64,000 bases of DNA, taken from positions 1 to 64,000 of the forward strand of contig NZ_SWDB01000031.1 in NCBI RefSeq assembly GCF_005116735.1. The letters are read 5' to 3'. A program made the translations under genes and the position numbers. The notes under the pieces are model-generated. The model worked only from the letters and a program-made list of their open reading frames with translations. It had not been told where the DNA came from and ran no database searches. Positions 55,319 through 64,000 of this stretch are shown piece by piece. This stretch comes from Thalassotalea mangrovi (GTDB taxonomy: Bacteria > Pseudomonadota > Gammaproteobacteria > Enterobacterales > Alteromonadaceae). The stretch's first letter is position 1, and each line of letters begins with the position of its first letter.

Positions 55319-56554
55319 ATGTTTCAACCGGTTAGTCTGTTCATTGGCCTGCGTTATTCGCGCAGCCAAAATCGTTCTGGATTTGTATCCTTCATTACCT
55401 TCTTTTCAATTGCTGGAATTCTCTTGGGTGTGACTGCATTAATTACCGTGGTATCAGTGATGAATGGGTTCGAAGGACAGTTAAAAAAACGAATTCTGGG
55501 TCTGGTCCCGCATGCTGTTCTAAGCGCACCTGAACCGATTGAAAATTGGCGACAGGTCGCCGAACAACTACAAGCCAATCCTCAGGTCCTCAAAGCCACC
55601 CCTTATCTTGAAAGTGAATCGCTAGTGCAGTCAGCATCGCAACTCAAGGGGGTGTTGATGCAGGGTATTTTTCCGGAATATGAAAAAGATAGTTCGATCA
55701 TCGCCGAAAATATGCAGGTCGGTCGTCTTGAAGATCTAGTCGCTGGCGAATACAACATGGTGATAGGCGCCTCGTTAGCCCGGGAACTGGATGTGCGTGC
55801 CGGTGATAAAATTCGCTTGTTGCTGCCAACGAAAACGATATTTACGCCGATGGGCCGGGTGCCGGTGCAACGGACATTTACCCTGAGCGGAATCTTTTAC
55901 CTGGGTTCGCAGGTCGATAACCAAATGGTGCTTATCCATGGTCAGGACGCAGCAAGGTTACTTCGACTTGATTCGGATGGTGTCAGTAATATTCGTTTGT
56001 ATCTTGATGATGCGTTTCGTGCCAAAGAGCTGGTAAGCGATTTACAGGTAGCGCCGATGAATGAAGAATTTCAGTTTACAACCTGGGATAAAACCCAGGG
56101 AAATCTGTTTGCGGCGGTAAAGGTTGAAAAGAACATGATGTGGCTGATGCTGTCGCTGATCATCGCCGTTGCTGCCTTTAATATCGTTTCCGCATTGGTG
56201 ATGGTCGTCATCGACAAACAAGGCGAAATTGGCATATTGCAGACCCTGGGGATGTCCCCGCAGGGTGTTTTGAAAATATTTATGACCCAGGGCATGGTAA
56301 ATGGTATCTGGGGCACGATTCTTGGCTGCATTGCCGGCGTTTTGGTGACATCAAACCTAAATAGCCTGCTGTCAGTGTTTGGAGTCAATGTCTTAGGTTC
56401 AGGTTTTATTATGCAACAATTGCCAGTCGAGCTTCGGTGGCAGCAGGTGGTAATTATTCTATTGTCCGCATTATTGATGAGTTTTCTGGCAACATTATAT
56501 CCCGCCTATCGGGCCTCCAAAACTCAACCAGCAGAGGTATTAAGGAATGAGTAA
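55319..56554 (+). CDS. lolC: Lipoprotein-releasing ABC permease LolC
   Basis: 411 residues. One N-terminal helix (FITFFSIAGILLGVTALITVVSVMNGFE), a large periplasmic domain (about 45-265) and three C-terminal helices. LolC/E signature SRSQNRSGFVSFIT at the start and the C-terminal YPAYRASKTQPAEVLR. LolC recruits LolA. It overlaps lolD by 8 bp. Confidence 0.93.
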   Translation: MFQPVSLFIGLRYSRSQNRSGFVSFITFFSIAGILLGVTALITVVSVMNGFEGQLKKRILGLVPHAVLSAPEPIENWRQVAEQLQANPQVLKATPYLESESLVQSASQLKGVLMQGIFPEYEKDSSIIAENMQVGRLEDLVAGEYNMVIGASLARELDVRAGDKIRLLLPTKTIFTPMGRVPVQRTFTLSGIFYLGSQVDNQMVLIHGQDAARLLRLDSDGVSNIRLYLDDAFRAKELVSDLQVAPMNEEFQFTTWDKTQGNLFAAVKVEKNMMWLMLSLIIAVAAFNIVSALVMVVIDKQGEIGILQTLGMSPQGVLKIFMTQGMVNGIWGTILGCIAGVLVTSNLNSLLSVFGVNVLGSGFIMQQLPVELRWQQVVIILLSALLMSFLATLYPAYRASKTQPAEVLRNE

Positions 56555-57260
56555 GGTTTTAGCATGTCAGGGGCTGGTAAAAGAATATCAGCAGGGACCA
56601 CAGATCACCAAAGTGCTGCGCGGCCTGGATCTTGAGGTTGCTGACAAAGAGCTGGTTGCCGTTGTCGGTAGCTCGGGCTGTGGAAAAAGCACGTTTTTAC
56701 ACCTGGCCGGTGCTTTAGACACACCTACCTCTGGGCAGGTGTATATTGATGGCGTCGATATTTATCAACTGTCAGCAAAAAAACGCGCACGTTTTCGCAA
56801 TGAAAAAATCGGCTTTATCTACCAGTTCCACCATCTGATGATGGAATTCAGCGCCTTGGAAAATGTCGCAATGCCGTTATTGATTCGTGGTGATTCACCT
56901 GTGGATGCGAAGCAACAAGCTTCGCAAATGCTCGATAAAGTCGGGCTTTCTCATCGTCTTGGACATCGACCTGCACAATTATCTGGCGGCGAACGTCAGC
57001 GCGTGGCAATTGCCCGGGCACTGGTGACAAAACCATCCCTGGTACTGGCGGATGAGCCTACCGGGAATCTCGACTTTGATACTGCTGAGCAGATATTCCA
57101 GTTAATCTGCAAGCTCAATCAAACCGAAGGAACTTCCTTTGTGGTCGTCACTCACGACCTGACCCTGGCATCGCGTATGGGCCGGCAACTAAAACTTGAC
57201 CATGGCAAATTGGTACAGATGGAAACTGCGGCGACAAATGTAACACCGGAGTCAGCATAG
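56547..57260 (+). CDS. lolD: Lipoprotein-releasing ABC ATPase LolD
   Basis: 237 residues. Walker A VGSSGCGKST, Q-loop FIYQFHHLMMEFSALENVAMP (LolD motif), signature LSGGERQRVAIARAL and Walker B LVLADEPTGNLD. It powers extraction of outer-membrane lipoproteins with LolC and LolE. Confidence 0.96.
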   Translation: MSKVLACQGLVKEYQQGPQITKVLRGLDLEVADKELVAVVGSSGCGKSTFLHLAGALDTPTSGQVYIDGVDIYQLSAKKRARFRNEKIGFIYQFHHLMMEFSALENVAMPLLIRGDSPVDAKQQASQMLDKVGLSHRLGHRPAQLSGGERQRVAIARALVTKPSLVLADEPTGNLDFDTAEQIFQLICKLNQTEGTSFVVVTHDLTLASRMGRQLKLDHGKLVQMETAATNVTPESA

Positions 57261-57262
57261 TC

Positions 57263-58513
57263 ATGTTCAAACCGTTAAGTTTATTTCTCGGCATCCGTTA
57301 TGTTCGCAGTCGTCACGGCCAGGGCTTTTCGTCGTTTATCTCCGCGTCATCGACCTTAGGTATTGCCCTCGGCGTGATGGTGTTAATCATTGTGCTGTCA
57401 GCGATGAATGGGTTTGAAAGAGAGTTAGCCAAACGGTTGTTGTCGGTAGTACCGCACGGTGAGTTTATTACGGTGCTGGATCCGCTCGATAACTGGCAGG
57501 AACAGATAAATACCATTGACGACCACCCGGATGTCATTGCCGCTGCACCTGTGATTAAGCTCAATGGTATGCTGCAAAAGGGAGAGAAACTAAAAGCGTT
57601 GGAGGTCCGGGCCGTTGATCCGGAATTGGAGCGTAAGGTTTCCGACATCACCCAGTTTATTGCGAAAGGACAATGGCTCGACGATCACGGCCAGACATTA
57701 GTGATTGGCCGCGGCATTGCCAGCAAGCTTGGGGTGAAGCCGGGGGATACGGTACAGCTTTTATTACCCAGGGAGCAGGGAGAACAGGGACTATCGACGC
57801 GTTTTGCGGCGCCAATGAAAAAGAATATGACCATCGTTGGTGTCTTCGACTTTGGCGGTACCATTGATGATTCAATGGCCTTTATGCCACTTGCAACCGG
57901 GGCCGAATTCCTCAATCTGGGCGATAAGGTTCATGGCATCCGCATCAGCGTCAGCGACGTATTCCAGGCTCCGAAAGTCATTGCTGAAATTGGCCATAGC
58001 CTGGAAATTTATGTTTATATGCACGACTGGACTCGCACCCAGGGTCATTTGTTTAACGATATCCAACTGGTTCGAACAGTGATGTTTGTTGTGATGTTGC
58101 TGCTTATTGCGGTGGCCAGCTTTAATATTGTGTCGAGCCTTATCATGGCGGTGAATGAGAAAAAAGGCGATATTGCCATTCTCAAAACCATGGGAGCGAC
58201 ACCGCAGACCCTGATGCTCGCATTTATCGTCCAGGGATTGGTCAATGGAATCTTAGGTTGTTTGCTTGGTGGCCTGGCCGGGGTGTGGTTATCGCAGCAT
58301 CTGACTGCCATTATTCGTCAAATTGAACAGTGGTTCGGAGTGAATTTCCTCTCCGGAGACATCTACTTTATTGATTTTTTACCGACGCATTTGCAAGCTT
58401 CTGATGTGATCACTACCATTTGTGCAGCTTTGCTGCTGAGCCTGTTAGCTACTCTTTATCCGGCCTGGCGAGCCACTAAGGTTGAACCCGCGCAGGTTCT
58501 TGGCCACGTTTAA
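57263..58513 (+). CDS. lolE: Lipoprotein-releasing ABC permease LolE
   Basis: 416 residues, paralogous to LolC and starting 2 bp after lolD. Same topology; N-terminal RSRHGQGFSSFISASSTLGI, later MAVNEKKGDIAILKTMGATP and the end YPAWRATKVEPAQVL. Full lolCDE set means heteromeric LolCDE rather than LolF. Confidence 0.94.
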   Translation: MFKPLSLFLGIRYVRSRHGQGFSSFISASSTLGIALGVMVLIIVLSAMNGFERELAKRLLSVVPHGEFITVLDPLDNWQEQINTIDDHPDVIAAAPVIKLNGMLQKGEKLKALEVRAVDPELERKVSDITQFIAKGQWLDDHGQTLVIGRGIASKLGVKPGDTVQLLLPREQGEQGLSTRFAAPMKKNMTIVGVFDFGGTIDDSMAFMPLATGAEFLNLGDKVHGIRISVSDVFQAPKVIAEIGHSLEIYVYMHDWTRTQGHLFNDIQLVRTVMFVVMLLLIAVASFNIVSSLIMAVNEKKGDIAILKTMGATPQTLMLAFIVQGLVNGILGCLLGGLAGVWLSQHLTAIIRQIEQWFGVNFLSGDIYFIDFLPTHLQASDVITTICAALLLSLLATLYPAWRATKVEPAQVLGHV

Positions 58514-58539
58514 CGCCGATAAGCCCATCATTTGTTATT

Positions 58540-58571
58540 GAGCGCCCAAATGGCGGCGCTCTCTCTTCTAC
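58540..58571 (+). terminator. Possible terminator after lolE
   Basis: GAGCGCC / GGCGCTC stem with 8 nt loop, followed by TCTCTTCT. Moderate; it sits between lolE and the convergent DUF2062 gene. Confidence 0.5.
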
Positions 58572-58630
58572 AATGAAATAGTCACAAACTTATGGTGATG
58601 AGATTCCGGTATTGCCAGCCGAACTGGGAA

Positions 58631-59146
58631 TTAGGAATTACGTTGTTTGCGGTTACGCCAGTTTCTCGACACATTAAGTTTCCACAATGTGCTGATACCC
58701 AGGTAGCCAAGGGTTGAAAAAAATACAGCACAAACCAGACACCCTAACAAAAATGGTGCCCAGACGGCGGTCAGGCTTTCGGTTATCCATGCCCAGCTTA
58801 ACTGGAAGGTAAATTCTTTAGGCGGCACATTCAGTAATAACGTCCCGAGTTTATAACAGCCATAAAAAATAGGAGGGATTGTAATCGGGTTACTTAACCA
58901 GACTAAAGCCACGGATAAAGGCAGGTTGGCGTGCAACCAGATAGCGGTACCGGCCGCCAGTAACATCTGAAAAGGAACCGGTACAAATGCCATAAACAAG
59001 CCGATCGCAAAAGCTTTAGTTACTGAACGGCGATTGAGATGCCATAAATTACCATCGTGCAGAAGGTCTCCAAACACCTGCAGGTGCTTGTGGCTTTTTA
59101 GTGTGTGATGGTCTGGCAACCAGCGTTTAATCAGTTTTTTCGGCAT
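58631..59146 (-). CDS. DUF2062 membrane protein
   Basis: 171 residues. Basic N terminus, then RRSVTKAFAIGLFMAFVPVPFQMLLAAGTAIWL and LVWLSNPITIPPIFYGCYKLG, the DUF2062 pattern, with three membrane helices. Divergent from comEC, as in many Alteromonadales. Function unknown. Confidence 0.88.
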   Translation of the reverse strand: MPKKLIKRWLPDHHTLKSHKHLQVFGDLLHDGNLWHLNRRSVTKAFAIGLFMAFVPVPFQMLLAAGTAIWLHANLPLSVALVWLSNPITIPPIFYGCYKLGTLLLNVPPKEFTFQLSWAWITESLTAVWAPFLLGCLVCAVFFSTLGYLGISTLWKLNVSRNWRNRKQRNS

Positions 59147-59212
59147 AGGGTTATTGAATAAGGACCAGGTTAGCTTAGTTAACTTAGGAATTATTACAGG
59201 ATAATTAACACA

Positions 59213-61594
59213 ATGGAAAAGTGGTTACTCTCGTTCATCCTAGGAGCCATATTGTCGCTATTTTTGCCGACAGTACCAGAAGTTTTTTCGATTATCATCA
59301 CTTTTACCCTGGGACTGGCTTTTTTACTGGTGAAAAAGCTTCGCTTTGTTAGTGGCTTGTTAATTGCGGCAGCGTATATCTGGTGTCAGGCCGATCTGCA
59401 TTATACCGTATTGGCGGCAAATGCACCGGCAACAAAAAACCTGTTTAGCGAACCGATGCGGATTGATGCAACGATTGCCACCTTAATCGATAAGCAAACG
59501 ACCGACAAACGCTTCACCGTTATCGTCGATGCAATAAATGATGAAAAGCTAGTTCAGCCGTTCAAGGTGCGCTTGAGCTGGTATCGTAACAGTCCGGCAT
59601 TGTCCCAGGGAAATCGCATTGCGGCATGGGTGAAGTTAAAGCCGGCGCATGGGTTTGCCAATCCTGGGAGCTTTTCATATCAACGCTGGCTGTTGGTAAG
59701 CGACATTGTAGCGACTGGCTACGTGTTATTTGACCCGCCTCATACCACAGCTGATATATCGGCCACCGTCACAATGGCACAGCGTATTCGTAATCAAATA
59801 GATGCTTTTATCCCTGAATCTGAGGTGAAACCGCTGATTTTTGCTTTGACACTCGGCGATCGGCAGGCGTTTACTGCAACTCACTGGCAGGTGCTACAAT
59901 CCACCGGTACCGCCCATTTGATGGCGATTTCAGGTTTGCACCTTGGCATCATCGCGGCCTTAGGTTACTGGTTAGGGCGCGCCTTGGTGTTGCTTTTACC
60001 AGTAACTCTGCTGCAAACCGCACCCGCGTTTTATGTGCCGGTAATGTGCAGCCTGTTAAGTGCTCTGGCATATGCTCATCTGTCGCAGTTCTCGACACCA
60101 ACCGTACGGGCACTGCTGATGTTAATGTTATTTTGGCTAATTCGACTCAGTCATGGCAGGCTAAGCCTGTGCCTTTGGGTGCTGGCAGGAATGGTTTTAG
60201 TGATTGTGGTTCAGCCGTTCAGCCTGGTGTCGCCGTCATTCTGGCTGTCCTTTTTGGCATTGCTGAGTATTTTAATTTGGGTGTACTGGAGCCGGAGTTC
60301 GCAACCACCTGGCATAATTACCAGAATCTGGTGGTTTGTCAGGTTGCAGCTGGCTCTTGCAGTGATGTTATTGCCGATAAATTTAGTGCTATTTGGGCAG
60401 TCCTCATGGCTTCCCTGGCTGGCAAATTTGTGGATATTGCCCTGGTTTAGTTTGCTCCTGATGCCAACATTAATGCTGATGGTTCTGGTATCTTCGTTGT
60501 TTCCTTTACTCGCCAGCTACCTGGCGATGTTCAGCCACTGGCAGCTGGCATTTATCTGGGAACAATTACGTTGGCTCGATTCTCAGCAAATTATGGTCCT
60601 GTCCCGCAGTTATCAAACAGCGCTATGTTCATTGACTCTAATGGCGATGGTGATGACCGTGTTATTCAGGTCAAAAACAATGAAACGCAATATCGCCCTA
60701 TTGGCCGGTGCTTCAATGCTAATGTATTTCATCGTATTACCAGCGCATCAGCACGCAAACAGGCATCGATGGACGATGAGTATCCTTGATGTTGGCCATG
60801 GCCTGAGTATCGTAGTTGAGAAACAGCGCCGCGCCTTAATTTATGATACCGGAGCTCGATTTTTCTCGGGGCAAAGCATCGCCAGCTCTGTGGTCATTCC
60901 ATTTATGAAAAGTCAGTGGTTGCAGACCCTGGATTATCTGGTGATCAGTCACAGCGATAACGACCATGCCGGCGGCATGATGGATATTCTCGCAGACTTT
61001 TCGCCAACCACAGTAGTGGCGAATATCCCTGCATCGGATGATATCTATAAAGTAATTGAGCAACGAAAAACGGGAAATGTTAGCCAATCTTGTCAGTTCC
61101 CCAGGCGATGGTCATGGCAGGGTTTAAGCTTTGAGGTGCTATGGCCTGATTTACCTCGTTGGCAGGAAAATGAAGATTCCTGTGTATTGCTCATATCTGA
61201 CGGCGCCACCAATGTGTTGCTAACGGGGGATATTACCGCTGCGGTTGAGGCAAAACTCCTACCCAGGCTGATTCAGCACAAAATCGATATTCTGGTAGCA
61301 CCTCATCATGGTTCGCGAACCTCATCCTCAATTGCGTTCGTGGACGCATTGCAACCTGAGCATGTGGTTTTTTCAACCGGATATATGAATCGCTGGCAGT
61401 TACCGGCAGATGATGTGGTGGCTCGATATCAACAGGCCAACGTTAAGATGCATAATACCTCGGTATCGGGGATGGTAAGGTTTTCGATCGATCAGCATCG
61501 CGTGAATAATGTTATCGCCAGTCATTACCGTCAGGACCTGGCACCGTTATGGTTTTTAAATCAGTTTGCTACACTTGCTCAGGATAAACCGTGA
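59213..61594 (+). CDS. comEC: DNA-uptake channel ComEC/Rec2
   Basis: 793 residues. N-terminal membrane helices and DUF4131 soluble part (about 60-190), Competence domain with multiple helices (about 200-500, GTAHLMAISGLHLGIIAALGY), and a C-terminal metallo-beta-lactamase-like domain (LDVGHGLSIVVEK, SHSDNDHAGGMMDI, LLTGDITAAVE, APHHGSRTSSS). It carries single-stranded DNA across the inner membrane during transformation, so the cell may be competent if the pilus genes exist. Confidence 0.93.
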   Translation: MEKWLLSFILGAILSLFLPTVPEVFSIIITFTLGLAFLLVKKLRFVSGLLIAAAYIWCQADLHYTVLAANAPATKNLFSEPMRIDATIATLIDKQTTDKRFTVIVDAINDEKLVQPFKVRLSWYRNSPALSQGNRIAAWVKLKPAHGFANPGSFSYQRWLLVSDIVATGYVLFDPPHTTADISATVTMAQRIRNQIDAFIPESEVKPLIFALTLGDRQAFTATHWQVLQSTGTAHLMAISGLHLGIIAALGYWLGRALVLLLPVTLLQTAPAFYVPVMCSLLSALAYAHLSQFSTPTVRALLMLMLFWLIRLSHGRLSLCLWVLAGMVLVIVVQPFSLVSPSFWLSFLALLSILIWVYWSRSSQPPGIITRIWWFVRLQLALAVMLLPINLVLFGQSSWLPWLANLWILPWFSLLLMPTLMLMVLVSSLFPLLASYLAMFSHWQLAFIWEQLRWLDSQQIMVLSRSYQTALCSLTLMAMVMTVLFRSKTMKRNIALLAGASMLMYFIVLPAHQHANRHRWTMSILDVGHGLSIVVEKQRRALIYDTGARFFSGQSIASSVVIPFMKSQWLQTLDYLVISHSDNDHAGGMMDILADFSPTTVVANIPASDDIYKVIEQRKTGNVSQSCQFPRRWSWQGLSFEVLWPDLPRWQENEDSCVLLISDGATNVLLTGDITAAVEAKLLPRLIQHKIDILVAPHHGSRTSSSIAFVDALQPEHVVFSTGYMNRWQLPADDVVARYQQANVKMHNTSVSGMVRFSIDQHRVNNVIASHYRQDLAPLWFLNQFATLAQDKP

Positions 61595-61839
61595 ACGAAT
61601 GTCGATGTCCAATTGCCATAGCCATTTGCTCAACCTGAACGGCAAGAATGTTTATGCCCTTAATGTCTATTGCTTTTAAATGTAGTGCGATTGCTGAATA
61701 AAAAATCATCGTATATCTCACTGTCAATTCTCGCGAGATGAGAAATCTGCTGAGGTAATTGCTATAAGCTAGTTATTTAGTTGGTAGATCAGGCGATTAT
61801 CGTTAGAATACAGCTGTATTGTTTTACTTGAGAGTTTTA

Positions 61840-63609
61840 ATGCAAACTACAACGTCTTTAGAAAGTCATACCACTAAAGAGAGCCGTACCTGGCCCAATT
61901 TTCGACGCCTGATGACCTATACCCGGGGCCTCAGAGCCGGGTTAATCTTATCCATTGTAGGTATGCTCGGTTACGCTAGTATCGACACTCTGTTTTTTTC
62001 GCAACTTAAACCTCTGATTGATGAAGGATTAACCCAGGAAAATCCGGATATTCTTAAATACGCTCCGATATTCGTGTTAGTTGCTTTTTTATTCCGTGGT
62101 ATTTTTCATTTTATCGGTACCTATTGTCTGGCCTGGGTTGGCAACCATGTGGTGATGAAACTGCGCCAGGAATTATTTGAACATATTCTCGCCATGCCGG
62201 TGTCATTCCACGACAAAGAATCTACCGGTGCTTTAATTTCCAAGCTTACTTATGATACCGAACAGGTACTTAATACCACCTCAAAAGCGGTCTTGACCTT
62301 AGTTCGCGAAGGTGCGTTCGTGATCGGCTTATTAGGCCTGATGTTTTACTATTCGTGGCAATTATCATCGATATTTTTGCTGATCACTCCGGTTATTTCG
62401 GTGATTGTAGTGATTGTCTCAAGACGATTCCGGGCGGTGAGTAAACATATTCAGCAAGCGATGGGCGAAGTGACCGGCGCTGCCGAACAAAGCTTTAATG
62501 GTCATAAAGTGGTCGTGACATTTGATGGCCAGGTTCGGGAAAATGAACGGTTTGCGAAAATAAATAATCAAAACCGCTCGCAACGGATGAAAATGGCTGC
62601 GGCTAAGGCGATCAGTGTGCCGGTCATTCAAATCATCGCTTCATTCGCACTGGCGTTTGTGCTCTATATCGCCAGTATGGAAAACATGATGGCGAACCTG
62701 ACACCAGGTATTTTTACCACCGTAGTCACTTCCATGATCATGTTACTACGGCCATTAAAACTGCTCACCACAGTGAACAGCGAATTTCAAAAAGGCATGG
62801 CCGCCTGTACCAGTATTTTTGAAGTGCTGGATCAACCGATTGAAGCGGATACCGGTACCCTGGATATTACCCGTAGCCGTGGTGACATCTCCTTTAAAAA
62901 TGTCAGCTTTTCCTATGACGGAACCGAAAATCCGGCGCTCGATAATGTCAGTTTTGACGTGCCTAATGGCACTACGCTGGCACTTGTTGGGCGTTCTGGT
63001 TCCGGTAAATCCACTATCAGTACCTTGCTACTGCGTTTTTACAGCGCTACCGACGGCGAGGTGACAATTGACGGTGAAAACATCGAAGCGTATCGCCTCA
63101 AACCGCTGCGTAAGCAGTTTGCTTATGTATCACAGCAAGTGGTGTTGTTTAATGATACCTTAGCCAACAATATCGCTTATGGTCGCCCGGATGCCAGTGA
63201 ACAGGAAATTATCGATGCAGCCAGACACGCTCACGTACTGGAATTTGCAGAAGACCTGCCGGATGGCTTAGAAACGGTGATTGGTGAGAATGGCTCGATG
63301 CTCAGTGGTGGTCAGCGACAGCGGGTGGCGATTGCCCGGGCGTTGCTTTGCGATGCACCAATATTAATTTTGGACGAAGCGACCAGTGCTTTGGATACGG
63401 AATCGGAACGACACATCCAGGACGCATTAAAGTTCCTGCAGCAAAACCGCACCTGTATCGTTATTGCCCATCGATTATCAACCATCGAAAGTGCTGATAA
63501 CATTGTTGTCATGGAAAAGGGTAAGCTGATTGAACAGGGCAACCATCAGCAGCTACTGGCCAAAGACGGCGCTTATGCGCAACTTCATAAGTTTCAGTTT
63601 GGGGCGTAA
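61840..63609 (+). CDS. msbA: Lipid A export ATP-binding/permease MsbA
   Basis: 589 residues from MQTTTSLESHTTKES; GAGAG lies upstream and a seven-codon earlier frame is ignored. Six-helix ABC exporter domain (about 25-320), then nucleotide-binding domain with Walker A GRSGSGKST, signature LSGGQRQRVAIARAL, Walker B ILILDEATSALD. It flips lipid A-core across the inner membrane. Followed by lpxK as in E. coli. Confidence 0.95.
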   Translation: MQTTTSLESHTTKESRTWPNFRRLMTYTRGLRAGLILSIVGMLGYASIDTLFFSQLKPLIDEGLTQENPDILKYAPIFVLVAFLFRGIFHFIGTYCLAWVGNHVVMKLRQELFEHILAMPVSFHDKESTGALISKLTYDTEQVLNTTSKAVLTLVREGAFVIGLLGLMFYYSWQLSSIFLLITPVISVIVVIVSRRFRAVSKHIQQAMGEVTGAAEQSFNGHKVVVTFDGQVRENERFAKINNQNRSQRMKMAAAKAISVPVIQIIASFALAFVLYIASMENMMANLTPGIFTTVVTSMIMLLRPLKLLTTVNSEFQKGMAACTSIFEVLDQPIEADTGTLDITRSRGDISFKNVSFSYDGTENPALDNVSFDVPNGTTLALVGRSGSGKSTISTLLLRFYSATDGEVTIDGENIEAYRLKPLRKQFAYVSQQVVLFNDTLANNIAYGRPDASEQEIIDAARHAHVLEFAEDLPDGLETVIGENGSMLSGGQRQRVAIARALLCDAPILILDEATSALDTESERHIQDALKFLQQNRTCIVIAHRLSTIESADNIVVMEKGKLIEQGNHQQLLAKDGAYAQLHKFQFGA

Positions 63610-63657
63610 CGTCTTGCTTAAGGTTGGTTATACCAGGTCAAAAGGAAGGGCTGGAAC

Positions 63658-64000
63658 ATGCGCTTAATTGAACAGGCCTGGTATCAGAATCACTGGCTTA
63701 GGTGGCTGCTGCTTCCCTTGTCATTGTTGTTCTGGGTACTGTCTTCGCTCAGAAAATGGGCGTACGCATCAGGCCTGAAGAAAAGTTTTAACGCCGGTGT
63801 GCCGGTGATCATTGTCGGAAACATAGGGGTTGGTGGCAATGGCAAAACGCCGGTGGTTATTTACCTGGTGAAATTACTGCAACAGATGGGCATCACGGTC
63901 GGCGTAACCTCACGGGGCTATGGCGGTAATGCCGAGTCCTACCCATTGACGGTGGAGGCAGACACTCGTGCAGAGCAGGCTGGCGATGAACCAGTATTAA
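63658..64000 (+). CDS. lpxK: Tetraacyldisaccharide 4'-kinase LpxK (partial)
   Basis: Only the first ~114 residues are present: MRLIEQAWYQNHWLRWLLLP (membrane anchor), then the P-loop VGNIGVGGNGKTPVVIYLV, with GVTSRGYGG and AGDEP. The window ends inside the gene. LpxK phosphorylates the 4' position of lipid A precursor. AAGGAAGGG precedes the ATG, 48 bp after msbA. Confidence 0.95.
   Translation, partial: MRLIEQAWYQNHWLRWLLLPLSLLFWVLSSLRKWAYASGLKKSFNAGVPVIIVGNIGVGGNGKTPVVIYLVKLLQQMGITVGVTSRGYGGNAESYPLTVEADTRAEQAGDEPVL

Overview
The window is a 64 kb stretch of chromosome from a marine-type gammaproteobacterium. The best fit is the order Alteromonadales (Colwellia/Thalassotalea/Alteromonas/Shewanella relatives). 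This rests on gene content and order: fadIJ, recR-htpG-adk, yoaA-tsaB-fadD-rnd, ycgL-mltB-ycgN, mfd-csiV, lolCDE, and DUF2062-comEC-msbA-lpxK. I saw no rRNA, tRNA, phage genes or full-length insertion sequence, and the genus cannot be fixed from sequence reading alone.

Layout. 1-4892 (minus): a MoxR ATPase / DUF58 / DUF4381 / VWA / VWA-TPR operon of the aerotolerance (Bat) type, cut by the window start. 5081-8523 (plus): fadI-fadJ beta-oxidation operon behind a FadR-like operator. 8832-9689: accessory pocket with a small membrane protein (plus) and, on minus, a decapeptide-repeat protein followed by two tiny paralogous peptides ending in WWS, behind a sigma-54 promoter. 9895-14442: very large periplasmic-propeller/PAS/GGDEF/EAL sensor. 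14604-18423: M16 peptidase and UspE-type stress protein with an FNR-like box. 18764-20837: nucleotide-sugar epimerase and galU. 20913-25906 (minus): six-gene 5-oxoproline / D-glutamate operon (DUF1445, pxpA, pxpB, pxpC, D-glutamate cyclase domain, D-amino acid aminotransferase). 26167-29810: recR-htpG-adk. 30227-41844 (plus): yoaA, tsaB, M50 peptidase, alpha/beta hydrolase, fadD, rnd, ycgL, mltB-like, ycgN, tapT and a TolB-like protein. 42055-46522: second accessory stretch with a HEAT-repeat protein, two small membrane proteins, structured repeats, a gamma-carbonic anhydrase, PilZ, and a ParA/RHH pair. 46523-51560: rsuA, TonB receptor, DUF1244, cobalamin adenosyltransferase, csiV. 51572-64000: mfd, lolCDE, DUF2062, comEC, msbA and the start of lpxK.

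How genes work together. Fatty acid activation (FadD) and anaerobic-type beta-oxidation (FadI/FadJ) are both present. The envelope block couples lipoprotein export (LolCDE) with lipid A core transport and phosphorylation (MsbA, LpxK). The minus-strand pxp operon looks like a route for D-glutamate and 5-oxoproline, with the two halves of the animal D-glutamate cyclase encoded as separate genes at its edges.

Repeats. Several families not explained by coding were found: a 265 bp MITE-like element in two copies with co-varying ends; a GGGGTCAGAG palindrome in two copies; long heptamer/octamer inverted arrays in two intergenic regions; an array of five different perfect hairpins spaced about 25 bp apart by a conserved GTGCTCG; a 15 bp tandem repeat; and a shared 14 bp palindrome after two small accessory genes. 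The most promising undescribed system is the sigma-54-driven operon at 9101-9753.
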